From the NCBI GenBank assembly GCA_045119035.1, contig JBGVCU010000034.1, forward strand, positions 1 through 64,000: a stretch of DNA of 64,000 nt, written 5' to 3'. Shown here one piece after another: positions 1 through 7,692 of this stretch (its first letter is position 1; each line of letters starts with the position of its first letter). Origin of the DNA: CAYVQA01 sp045119035. Its GTDB lineage: Bacteria > Bacillota_I > Bacilli_A > ML615J-28 > CAG-313. The position numbers and the translations under genes were made by a program. The notes under the pieces were generated by a model, which ran no database searches, was not told where the DNA came from, and saw nothing but the letters and a program-made list of their open reading frames with translations.

Positions 1-93
1 AATAGAATATTAACTTCGGTTCTTAATTGGAAAAGTCCTATTGAAAAACGTAAGGAACTTATAAATTTAGGTTATATAAATTATAACATATAG
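1..93 (+). pseudogene. C-terminal tail of a DDE transposase, cut by the window edge
   Basis: An open frame enters from the left edge and stops at TAG (91-93), giving about 30 residues that include LNWKSPIEKRKEL and LGYI. The LNWKSP motif followed by a basic stretch resembles the C-terminal end of IS3/IS150-type integrase-like transposases. Whether the element is intact outside the window cannot be seen. The following AT-rich 60 bases could hold the right end of the element, but no inverted repeat can be confirmed without the other end. The family assignment is tentative. Confidence 0.4.
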
Positions 94-154
94 ATTTTTT
101 ATTTTTTAAATTTTGGTCTCACATCATTGACAAATCAACAAGTAGTCTAGAATA

Positions 155-187
155 AAAGTATTGTCTATATATTTAAGACAATACTTT
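155..187. terminator. Bidirectional intrinsic terminator after znuB
   Basis: A perfect 12-bp stem (AAAGTATTGTCT with AGACAATACTTT) encloses a 9-nt loop and has T-rich sequence on both sides. It ends the leftward zur-znuACB transcript and could also stop rightward transcription from the transposase fragment. Confidence 0.85.
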
Positions 188-194
188 ATTTTTA

Positions 195-1022
195 TTAATA
201 TTTTTTAATTAATTTAATAGCATATCCAATTATTGCGCAACATACAAAAACAAATAAGTTTATTGCAACAACACTTGCTCCAGAAGGGAAGTTAGGGAAC
301 AAGAAGAAAGCCATTAAAAAACATGTAACAGAGATTATAGCAGATGAAATAATAACCATCTTAAATTTATTAAATAATCTCATTGAAGATAAAGCTGGAA
401 AAATGATTAAACTTGAAATTAATAATGTTCCCATAATACGCATTCCAAATACAATAATTACTGCTGTTAATATAGCAAACATCATATTATAGAATTTTGT
501 ATTAATACCAGTAGCTTTCGCAAAAGTTTCATCAAATGTGATAGAAAAGATACGGTTATAAAAGAAAATAAAGAAAATTACAACGATTATACAAACAGGT
601 AAGATTATTAATAAGTCTTTTTTAGTTGCAAATAAAATTGATCCAAATAGATAACTATCAATATCAATTGTAGTACCTGATTCATTTAAGAATAGATATG
701 CAATAGCTAGTGAACTACTAGCAAGTAGACCAATAATAGCATCTCCTTTAATTTTTGAATTTTGACCAATAATAAGTAATATATATGCAACAACAACAAC
801 AATTGGAATTGCAATAAAAAGCGACAAATCACTTGCAAGATTTAAACACATCGCAACTGCTATTACCCCAAAACTTACATGAGAAAGTCCATCACCGATC
901 ATTGAGTAACGTTTTAAAACAAGTACAACACCAACAATTGATGCAGCAATAGTAAGTAAAATACCTACAAGTAAAGGATATTTAAAGAATTCTATGTTAT
1001 TAAAAATATCAACTATTGACAT
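195..1022 (-). CDS. znuB: Zinc ABC transporter, membrane permease
   Basis: This is an ABC-3 family permease of about 275 residues, the usual length for ZnuB/AdcB, with eight or so hydrophobic segments. The conserved cytoplasmic stretch around GDGLSHVSFG (residues 43-52) matches the family. It forms the membrane channel for Zn(II) (in some relatives Mn(II)) with the ATPase encoded just upstream. I place the start at the ATG directly after the znuC stop codon, with CGGTGA as ribosome site; an in-frame GTG nine bases upstream would overlap znuC. It is the last gene of zur-znuA-znuC-znuB. The metal is inferred from the neighbours; manganese cannot be excluded. Confidence 0.9.
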   Translation of the reverse strand: MSIVDIFNNIEFFKYPLLVGILLTIAASIVGVVLVLKRYSMIGDGLSHVSFGVIAVAMCLNLASDLSLFIAIPIVVVVAYILLIIGQNSKIKGDAIIGLLASSSLAIAYLFLNESGTTIDIDSYLFGSILFATKKDLLIILPVCIIVVIFFIFFYNRIFSITFDETFAKATGINTKFYNMMFAILTAVIIVFGMRIMGTLLISSLIIFPALSSMRLFNKFKMVIISSAIISVTCFLMAFFLFPNFPSGASVVAINLFVFVCCAIIGYAIKLIKKY

Positions 1023-1023
1023 A

Positions 1024-1704
1024 TTATTCACCGATCTTCTTTAGATATTCTTCTTTTGTAAAACTCTTACAACCTTCTGCACTAAGTTCTATTACTTTAT
1101 TTGTAATATTTAACGTAGTATGGAAGTTATGAGTAACGATTAAGATTGTAACACCTAATTCCTTATTAATCTTTCTAATTGTATCTTCAAGTTGAGCAAC
1201 CATCTTTTTATCTAATGCTACAAATGGTTCATCAAGGATAATTAATTTATTTGTAGCACAAATTGCTCTTGCAATTAATACACGTTGCATTTGTCCACCT
1301 GAAAGTTCTTTGAATGATTTATTTTTAATACGATCAATTTCAAGAAGTTTCATATTTCTATTAACTAATTCTTTTTCTTTCTTTGTATAAAAAGGTCTCC
1401 ATTTAAGCTTATTTAAACATCCAGAAAGTACTACTTCATAAACAGAAGCAGGAAAATCATTACTGATTTCAAGTCTTTGAGGTAAGTAACCAATTGATTC
1501 AAGTTTAGTGTTTTTGTCATAATGGATTTTACCAGAAATTGCAGGGTAAAGACCTAAAATTGTTTTAATTAATGTTGATTTACCAACACCATTTCCTCCA
1601 ACTAAACAGACGAAATCTCCATATTCAATTGTAAAGTTAATCTTTTTAAAGATTGAATGGTAGTTATAACCAATGCTAAGATTTGTAGCTTTAATTTGAA
1701 CCAT
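1024..1704 (-). CDS. znuC: Zinc ABC transporter, ATP-binding protein
   Basis: A 226-residue ABC ATPase with all motifs: Walker A GGNGVGKST (about residues 36-44), signature LSGGQMQRV, Walker B LIILDEP and the H-loop histidine in IVTHNFH. The length and the family of its partners fit ZnuC/AdcC, which powers metal uptake through ZnuB. The ribosome site AGGAGG lies inside the 3' end of znuA, and the two genes overlap by 14 bases, so translation is probably coupled. Confidence 0.92.
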   Translation of the reverse strand: MVQIKATNLSIGYNYHSIFKKINFTIEYGDFVCLVGGNGVGKSTLIKTILGLYPAISGKIHYDKNTKLESIGYLPQRLEISNDFPASVYEVVLSGCLNKLKWRPFYTKKEKELVNRNMKLLEIDRIKNKSFKELSGGQMQRVLIARAICATNKLIILDEPFVALDKKMVAQLEDTIRKINKELGVTILIVTHNFHTTLNITNKVIELSAEGCKSFTKEEYLKKIGE

Positions 1705-2650
1705 GTAGCGCCTCCTTTAGTACTTCGTAGTTTGATTTTAAAATATCAATATATCTTAAATTATTTTGATATTGTTCATGAGTAATATTATGACCTGAAT
1801 GCAATGTTCTAAGTAATGTATTTGTTTGTTCAACAATTTTCTGAGGAATATCTTCTGACATTAATTCTTTTGTAAATATATATTTTACATTATGAGCTTT
1901 AACTAAATTGATAAAATTAATTAAATCATTAGCAGATGGTTCTACCTCTGTTGAACATGTATTATATAAAGCTTGATAATTTAAATGATAATCTTTAATA
2001 AAATAATAGAATGTGAATGGACAAACAAAAAATAATGTTGGATGAGAATGGTTATCTTTTGAACATTCACCAAATAAATCAATAAATGCTTGATCCATTT
2101 CCTTTAATTCGTTAATGAAATTTAGTGAATTAGTTTTATAAATTTCAGAATTATCCGGATCTCTTAAACAAATTGCTTTTGTTATATTTTCAACCATATG
2201 AATAGAATTTCTAATACTTGTCCATAAATGCGGGTCATATGCATGATTATGGAAATGTTCACCCTCTGGATGGTCATGATGATCGTGGTCATCTTCGTTC
2301 ATAATCAAATGTTCTAAGCCTTTTGATGCATTAACAATTGTATTTTTATTTAATGACTCAATAAGCTTTGCTGCCCATGTTTCCATTTCATCAGAAGTAT
2401 ATACAAATATATCTGCATTTTTAATATTAATAACTGTACTTACTGATGGATCAAAATTATGACTATCTTGTCCTGGTTTTAAAACAACTTCAACATCACA
2501 TAAATCACCAACAATTTCTTTAACAAAAGAATATTGTGGGAAAATTGTTGTTACTATTTTAATACGATCATTTTGTCTTATTTCTGAACATGAAATTAAA
2601 GTTAATGAAAGTAAAAAGATGAGAATTAATTTAACTAATTTATTTTTCAT
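1691..2650 (-). CDS. znuA: Zinc-binding lipoprotein, substrate-binding subunit
   Basis: A cluster A-I (ZnuA/AdcA-type) solute-binding protein of 319 residues. A signal peptide ends in the lipobox LISC (Cys about residue 21), so it is anchored on the outer face of the membrane. Residues about 119-137 form a His/Asp-rich loop (DDHDHHDHPEGEHFHNH), the hallmark of zinc-specific members, followed by the metal-binding DPHLW motif. It captures Zn(II) for ZnuBC. The start codon follows AGGAGGTAAGAA and lies within the end of zur. The loop favours zinc over manganese. Confidence 0.92.
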   Translation of the reverse strand: MKNKLVKLILIFLLSLTLISCSEIRQNDRIKIVTTIFPQYSFVKEIVGDLCDVEVVLKPGQDSHNFDPSVSTVINIKNADIFVYTSDEMETWAAKLIESLNKNTIVNASKGLEHLIMNEDDHDHHDHPEGEHFHNHAYDPHLWTSIRNSIHMVENITKAICLRDPDNSEIYKTNSLNFINELKEMDQAFIDLFGECSKDNHSHPTLFFVCPFTFYYFIKDYHLNYQALYNTCSTEVEPSANDLINFINLVKAHNVKYIFTKELMSEDIPQKIVEQTNTLLRTLHSGHNITHEQYQNNLRYIDILKSNYEVLKEALHGSN

Positions 2651-3062
2651 TTCTTACCTCCTTCTTACATTCTTCACAAACACCATATAGAATAACACTA
2701 GAAGGTTCTACAGAAAAACCATAGTCTTTTTTAATTTTATTATTTAATGTATTGATTTGTTTTAATTCTATATGAATAATTTTGCCACAATCACTACATT
2801 TTAAATGATAATGTTCATCACAATGTTTACCAACATATTGATAAAAACAGGCTATATTATCGTTTTTAAAGAATTTTTTAACTTCTCCAGTTTGTACTAG
2901 ATGATCTAAATATCTATATAAAGTAGCTTTACCAACAGGAGTATTATCATTTTTTAAAGTATGAAGTAGTTCTTCTGCCGTATATTGATGATTCTTGTTT
3001 AACATCATTTTATCTAAAATTACACTACGTTGTTTAGTTGAATAACTTTTGCATGAATTCAT
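2640..3062 (-). CDS. zur: Fur-family metal-responsive repressor, probably Zur
   Basis: A 140-residue Fur-family regulator. The N-terminal winged helix (about residues 1-80) is followed by the Fur dimer domain with the HYHLKCSDCG segment and a second CxxC near the C-terminus (GVCEEC), which together form a structural zinc site. Being first in an operon with znuACB strongly suggests it is the zinc sensor. Its promoter overlaps a near-perfect palindrome that is a likely autoregulatory operator. The start ATG has GGAGG seven bases upstream. PerR or Fur would be alternatives on sequence alone. Confidence 0.85.
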   Translation of the reverse strand: MNSCKSYSTKQRSVILDKMMLNKNHQYTAEELLHTLKNDNTPVGKATLYRYLDHLVQTGEVKKFFKNDNIACFYQYVGKHCDEHYHLKCSDCGKIIHIELKQINTLNNKIKKDYGFSVEPSSVILYGVCEECKKEVRNEK

Positions 3063-3089
3063 GATTTTTCCTCCTTGACAAAATTTAGT

Positions 3090-3112
3090 AATTTGAAACT
3101 CAGTTTCAAATT
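3090..3112. promoter_or_regulatory. Palindromic operator upstream of zur-znuACB
   Basis: Two perfect 11-base arms, AATTTGAAACT and AGTTTCAAATT, flank one central base. The palindrome lies directly downstream of the -10 box, between it and the zur ribosome site, so a bound repressor would block transcription. Size and position fit a Fur-family box, but the bases differ from the Bacillus Zur consensus. Assignment to Zur is inference. Confidence 0.75.
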
Positions 3113-3141
3113 ATTTTACCATATAATTGTCATTTTGTCAA
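3113..3141 (-). promoter_or_regulatory. Sigma-A promoter of the zur-znuACB operon
   Basis: On the minus strand a consensus -35 TTGACA (3136-3141) is separated by 17 bases from a -10 TAAAAT (3113-3118). The operator palindrome begins at the -10 edge, so strong basal transcription would be repressible. Confidence 0.8.
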
Positions 3142-3161
3142 GTAATTATATATATTTTCAC

Positions 3162-3578
3162 CTATTTATAAACAATTATAAAACTACCTAAAATTAGTAA
3201 GATTGTACCTATTACATCATACATAGTAATCTTTTCTTTTAAAATAAAAAAAGATAATACTAAAACTAAAATTATACTTAATTTATCAATCGCAAGTACA
3301 TTTTTAATTTCTCCTTTACTTAATGATATAAAATAAAAAATATATGCTAAAAATGTACATATCGATACAATAATTAACATTAATAAATCATGTTTAGATA
3401 TATTAAATATTTTATGTTTTGTATCTTTTATAAAGAATAAACTAAAACTAAAAATAAATATTAAAAAATTCCTATATATTGTACTAACATAAGGATCCAC
3501 ATTAGATAGACTTTTTTTAAGAAAAACCTGCATTAAGCTTGCAAATATCAAAGATAAAATACTAAATAATAACCACAT
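3162..3578 (-). CDS. Half-size EamA/DMT-superfamily membrane protein
   Basis: A protein of about 138 residues with four to five hydrophobic helices and the EamA-type end, where a lysine-glutamate loop (LKEKITMYDVIG) precedes the last helix. Full EamA transporters have two such repeats and ten helices; this has one, like half-size members that are thought to dimerise. The substrate is unknown. The start chosen (MWLLF) has GGTGA five bases upstream; another in-frame ATG lies 12 bases earlier. It is not linked by a shared transcript to its neighbours as far as can be seen. Confidence 0.7.
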   Translation of the reverse strand: MWLLFSILSLIFASLMQVFLKKSLSNVDPYVSTIYRNFLIFIFSFSLFFIKDTKHKIFNISKHDLLMLIIVSICTFLAYIFYFISLSKGEIKNVLAIDKLSIILVLVLSFFILKEKITMYDVIGTILLILGSFIIVYK

Positions 3579-3627
3579 TATAATCACCATATATATTTTT
3601 TATTTTGTTAAAAGATATATACAAAAA

Positions 3628-3655
3628 AAGAAACAATCTTAATAGATTGTTTCTT
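3628..3655 (-). terminator. Terminator of the addB-addA-HAD operon
   Basis: A perfect 12-bp stem (AAGAAACAATCT/AGATTGTTTCTT) with a 4-nt loop is followed on the minus strand by a run of seven T. It sits just past the HAD gene stop codon. Confidence 0.88.
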
Positions 3656-3661
3656 ATATTT

Positions 3662-4549
3662 TTACTCTTCTTCTTGCTCTGGGCTAACAGTAACAATTGT
3701 TGGTGTTTTTCTTTCAATTTCTTGTTCTGTTTTAATTCTTTCAAGTTCATTAACAAGTGCCATTTTTTGAATGATTAGTTTTACAATTTCTTCAAGTTCA
3801 GAACCTTCTCTATAGTCACTTGGACATACGTAGTTTACGCGACCTTCATCGATAAGTTTTTGAATTTTATAGAATTTATTTGGTTGATAGATAGCAATTG
3901 ATTGTCCACCATATTGTTTAACCAGTTTCATACAAGGAACATCAGTAAGTCCATCTCCAAAGTAAATCATATTACGATATGGAACTCTACGTTGTTCATC
4001 ATGCATTTTACTATTTAATGTATCGTCATCTAAAGTATCTAATACACCTTTTGAAATTCTAAATAAGAATTGTGTTTTTGTTGTAAAGTTGATTGCTTGT
4101 TGAGGCCAGTCTGCATTTCCACTTGCGTTATAGTGAAATTCACAAGCATAGATTTTTTTGAATTCTTTAGCAATTGTAGTTCCTTGAATAATTTCAGTAA
4201 GTCCTGAAGAAATAATATAGTGTTCAATTTCAACGCCTAGGCTTTTACCATATGCATTAATTCTTTTAAACCAAGATTTAACACCGGGGAATAATTTTAC
4301 ATCACGACCAAGTGCCATAAAAGATTCTTTTGTAATTGGGACATTATTTTTCTTAGCTTGTTTAATCATAACATACATGTATGCTAAGATTTTATCCATT
4401 GATGATTTAACACTAACTCTATTTGCTTCTTCCCAAAATTCTCCAGCACTCATTCCAATACTTGGAATAAAACTGTATTCTTGCATATCTTTTGGTGATA
4501 GTGTTTTATCAAAGTCATATAAAAATGCAATAATCTTTTTCTTTTGCAT
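3662..4549 (-). CDS. HAD-superfamily phosphatase
   Basis: A 295-residue haloacid dehalogenase-type hydrolase. Motif I is DFDKT (Asp12 the nucleophile, Asp14 the acid/base), and the metal-binding motif GDGLTD lies near residue 200; together they indicate a phosphatase dependent on Mg(II). The large insert between them fits a capped HAD enzyme related to phosphoserine-phosphatase-like proteins. The C-terminal 35 residues are Glu/Lys-rich and probably form a coil. It follows addA by 8 bases with its own AGGAGG site, so it shares the addBA transcript, but no functional tie to recombination is evident. The substrate is unknown. Confidence 0.8.
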   Translation of the reverse strand: MQKKKIIAFLYDFDKTLSPKDMQEYSFIPSIGMSAGEFWEEANRVSVKSSMDKILAYMYVMIKQAKKNNVPITKESFMALGRDVKLFPGVKSWFKRINAYGKSLGVEIEHYIISSGLTEIIQGTTIAKEFKKIYACEFHYNASGNADWPQQAINFTTKTQFLFRISKGVLDTLDDDTLNSKMHDEQRRVPYRNMIYFGDGLTDVPCMKLVKQYGGQSIAIYQPNKFYKIQKLIDEGRVNYVCPSDYREGSELEEIVKLIIQKMALVNELERIKTEQEIERKTPTIVTVSPEQEEE

Positions 4550-4557
4550 AAATCCTC

Positions 4558-7500
4558 CTAAAAAAGCTCTTTAAATTCACTTTTAAATAGTGAATATAAA
4601 TATACTTTAATTTCTTTATTTGTAACTTTTTCTAAATAAGTTTTATATTGATTTAATTGATTTAGATAATTTTCATCATCAGTATTACTTAATTTATAAT
4701 CAATTAAATATAAATGATCTTTTGTTTCTAATATTAAATCAATTATTGATTTATTACCAAATTCATCAAAATATGCATACTCATGATATTCATTAATAAA
4801 ATCTAAACTTTTAATTAAATCACTATTTAAAAAGTTTCTAACAATATTATACTCTATGTATGAGTCATAATATCCTAAATTTGCATTTTTTATAGAAATA
4901 TTTTCTAGAACATTATGGAATTTTGTTCCAAGTTCAAGTACACTAGTAGTATCTTTTGTATTTAAACTTAATGTTTTTTTAGATGCTCTTGTATGATTAA
5001 TTAATTTTGTTTCTTGATGAATATCATTATATTCTTTTATAATATCTTTTTTAGAAAGAGTTCTTTTAAAAATTTTAGTATATTGTTTTTTAAATAATGG
5101 ATTAACAGTTAAATTAATCGATTTATAAAACATATTTAAATAATCGCCAGAATAACATAGCATATCTTCTAAAGAGTTAATTTTTTGTTTAGAAACTTTT
5201 TCAAATTCTGTATCAGTTACTAAAATAATTTTTTCTTTCGCTCTTGTTAAAGCTACATAAAATAATCTTATTTTTTCAGAAATTTCTTCTTCATAATACT
5301 TTTTCTTAAAGACTTCTTTTACAAAAACTTTATTTAATCCATCTTTTTCAAATTCTAATATTAATCCATAATTATTTGAAAATAAGAATGATCCTTTTGT
5401 GTCTTGCAAATTAAATCCTCTATCTAAGTTTGCAAAATAACAAATTGGATATTCTAATCCTTTTGATTTATGAATTGTCGTAATTGTAACCCCATCAACT
5501 CCATCAATTGGAAATTTATATTCAATATCAAGTTCATCGTCTGAATATATATATTCTAAATACTTTATAAATTCTAAAATTCCTAATTCATCAAATTCCA
5601 TACTTTTAGAATATAAGAATTCTAATTTCTTTTCTCTTTCAGTAACATTACCTACTTTAATTATTTTATGATATATATTAAAGTCTTTATATATATCACT
5701 TATAATATTAGATAAAGATGTATTTTCAATCATTTGAGAATATTTAATTAATAAATCATCTAATTCTTTATTAAAACTTCTTAAGTTAATTTCATTATAT
5801 TGGTAATTATCATGAATAATATCATCTTTTGTTTCAATAATAAATGATCTTAATACTGATAAAAGTGATTTATTATATTTTATTTTTTCATAATTAGGAT
5901 AACATTTAGAATAAGCACATTCTAAAATAGATTTTATAAATACAACTTCTTCGCTTCTAATAAAAGAACTTGATTCCGTTGTAATAAGAGGAATTCCAAG
6001 ATATTTAAATATATTTTCAAATACTTTAAAAACTTTTTTACTAGATAAAATAATTGAAAAATCTTTATATTTAGCTTTTCGATAATTTTTTAAATCTTTA
6101 TCATATATTTGATATTTATCCATTTTATCTAAAATATCAAATCCAATAGTGAATGCTTCAATTTCAATTTTAGAAAAATCTTTATACTCTTCCATTCCAT
6201 ATGATAAATATTCTAGGTTATATTCATTCGGTTTTGGTAAACTATTATATGCTTCATTACCAAATGTTAATCTTTGTTTCCCTGTATAATCTACTCCACC
6301 ATAATTTTTTTCCATAAGGGGAGTAAAAATATTATTAATATTAGAAAGAACTTCTTCTCTTGATCTAAAATTAGATGTTAAGTCAATTACTTTTCCATTT
6401 ATACCATTACCAAAATCTGTAAGTTTTTGTGAAAATAAACGTGGATTAGCATTTCTAAATTTATAGATAGATTGTTTTATATCGCCAACTAAAAATAGAT
6501 TGTTATTTGCGATTAGTTGAATTAAAGCTTCTTGAATATCTGATGTATCTTGATATTCATCAATTAAAATTTCTTTAGTATTATATTTAAACTTATTACA
6601 TATATCACTATTATCTTTAAATAATTTAATTGCAAACTTACTAATATCATTAAATGTAAACATATTGTGGTTATGTTTATATATATTAAGTTCATTTAAC
6701 ACAATATTTAAAACATAAAAGAATGCTTTACAATATGGTTTAGTCAACTCATATTCGTAAATTAATTCTTCTTTAGTTTTTGAAACAAGTTCTTTTGTAC
6801 TATCAATTAATCTTTTTAATTTCTCTCTTGTTTTCTTGTACTCAGCAACTTCAACATCATCTAATGCTTTTTTTCTTGTAGGAAGTTTACTAGATAATAC
6901 ATTATATATATATTCAAAATCAACATAATCTAAATCTTTTATTGGTTCTAATACTTTTTCAATTCCATATACGTTATCAAGAATTGCCTTATCAGTATAA
7001 AACTTTGAATCATCTAAATGTTCAAAGATCAATTCTATTTTAGATTTAATTACTTCATCATATATAGTTAATAAATATTCACTATGGTTAATATCGTAAT
7101 ATTTATTATAATATGAATCATTATAGTCAATAATTAAATCAATTTTCTTTAAAATATTTACAATTGCATTAGCTAATACATCTGAATTTTTAAGTGTATA
7201 TGTATTTGCAAGTAGTAATATATTTTGGTCATTTTGTTCGAATAAATTATTTATTACTTTTTCAGTAATTTCTCTTTTAATAATTTCATGATACTGATTA
7301 TCAAAGACCTTAAAGTTTTTTGGAATATTAAGTAGATAGTTATATGTTTTTACAATATCACTTGTGAAACTATCAAATGTTTGAATATGAGAAACATCTA
7401 TTATTTGTAATTGTTCATAAACAAATTTACTCTTTGTTTTTTCGAATACTTTTTTTAAACTTTTTCTTAGACGTTCTTTCATAGTAGATGCTGCATCTTT

Positions 7501-7692
7501 TGTAAATGTTAAAACAATTAGTTCATTTAAAGAAACACCATCTAATACTTTTTGAGTTAAGCGTTCTGTTAAAACTGCTGTTTTTCCGCTTCCTGCTCCT
7601 GCACTTACTAGTATATTACAACCTTTATCATATATAGCATTCCATTGTTCGGTAGTCCAAATGACATTATCTGGTTTCTTAGGTATCATCAT
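4558..7692 (-). CDS. addA: ATP-dependent helicase/nuclease AddA
   Basis: A UvrD/RecB-type superfamily 1 helicase fused to a C-terminal RecB-like nuclease, 1044 residues (Bacillus AddA is about 1230). Walker A (SAGAGSGKTAV, about residues 31-41), the DEYQDTSD motif II (about 377) and the late helicase motif LFYVALTRAKEK are all present. The nuclease site appears as LIDYKLS near residue 997. With AddB it processes double-strand DNA ends for RecA loading and degrades foreign linear DNA. Its start overlaps the addB stop as ATGA, so translation is coupled and TGA is shown to be a stop. Confidence 0.93.
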   Translation of the reverse strand: MMIPKKPDNVIWTTEQWNAIYDKGCNILVSAGAGSGKTAVLTERLTQKVLDGVSLNELIVLTFTKDAASTMKERLRKSLKKVFEKTKSKFVYEQLQIIDVSHIQTFDSFTSDIVKTYNYLLNIPKNFKVFDNQYHEIIKREITEKVINNLFEQNDQNILLLANTYTLKNSDVLANAIVNILKKIDLIIDYNDSYYNKYYDINHSEYLLTIYDEVIKSKIELIFEHLDDSKFYTDKAILDNVYGIEKVLEPIKDLDYVDFEYIYNVLSSKLPTRKKALDDVEVAEYKKTREKLKRLIDSTKELVSKTKEELIYEYELTKPYCKAFFYVLNIVLNELNIYKHNHNMFTFNDISKFAIKLFKDNSDICNKFKYNTKEILIDEYQDTSDIQEALIQLIANNNLFLVGDIKQSIYKFRNANPRLFSQKLTDFGNGINGKVIDLTSNFRSREEVLSNINNIFTPLMEKNYGGVDYTGKQRLTFGNEAYNSLPKPNEYNLEYLSYGMEEYKDFSKIEIEAFTIGFDILDKMDKYQIYDKDLKNYRKAKYKDFSIILSSKKVFKVFENIFKYLGIPLITTESSSFIRSEEVVFIKSILECAYSKCYPNYEKIKYNKSLLSVLRSFIIETKDDIIHDNYQYNEINLRSFNKELDDLLIKYSQMIENTSLSNIISDIYKDFNIYHKIIKVGNVTEREKKLEFLYSKSMEFDELGILEFIKYLEYIYSDDELDIEYKFPIDGVDGVTITTIHKSKGLEYPICYFANLDRGFNLQDTKGSFLFSNNYGLILEFEKDGLNKVFVKEVFKKKYYEEEISEKIRLFYVALTRAKEKIILVTDTEFEKVSKQKINSLEDMLCYSGDYLNMFYKSINLTVNPLFKKQYTKIFKRTLSKKDIIKEYNDIHQETKLINHTRASKKTLSLNTKDTTSVLELGTKFHNVLENISIKNANLGYYDSYIEYNIVRNFLNSDLIKSLDFINEYHEYAYFDEFGNKSIIDLILETKDHLYLIDYKLSNTDDENYLNQLNQYKTYLEKVTNKEIKVYLYSLFKSEFKELF

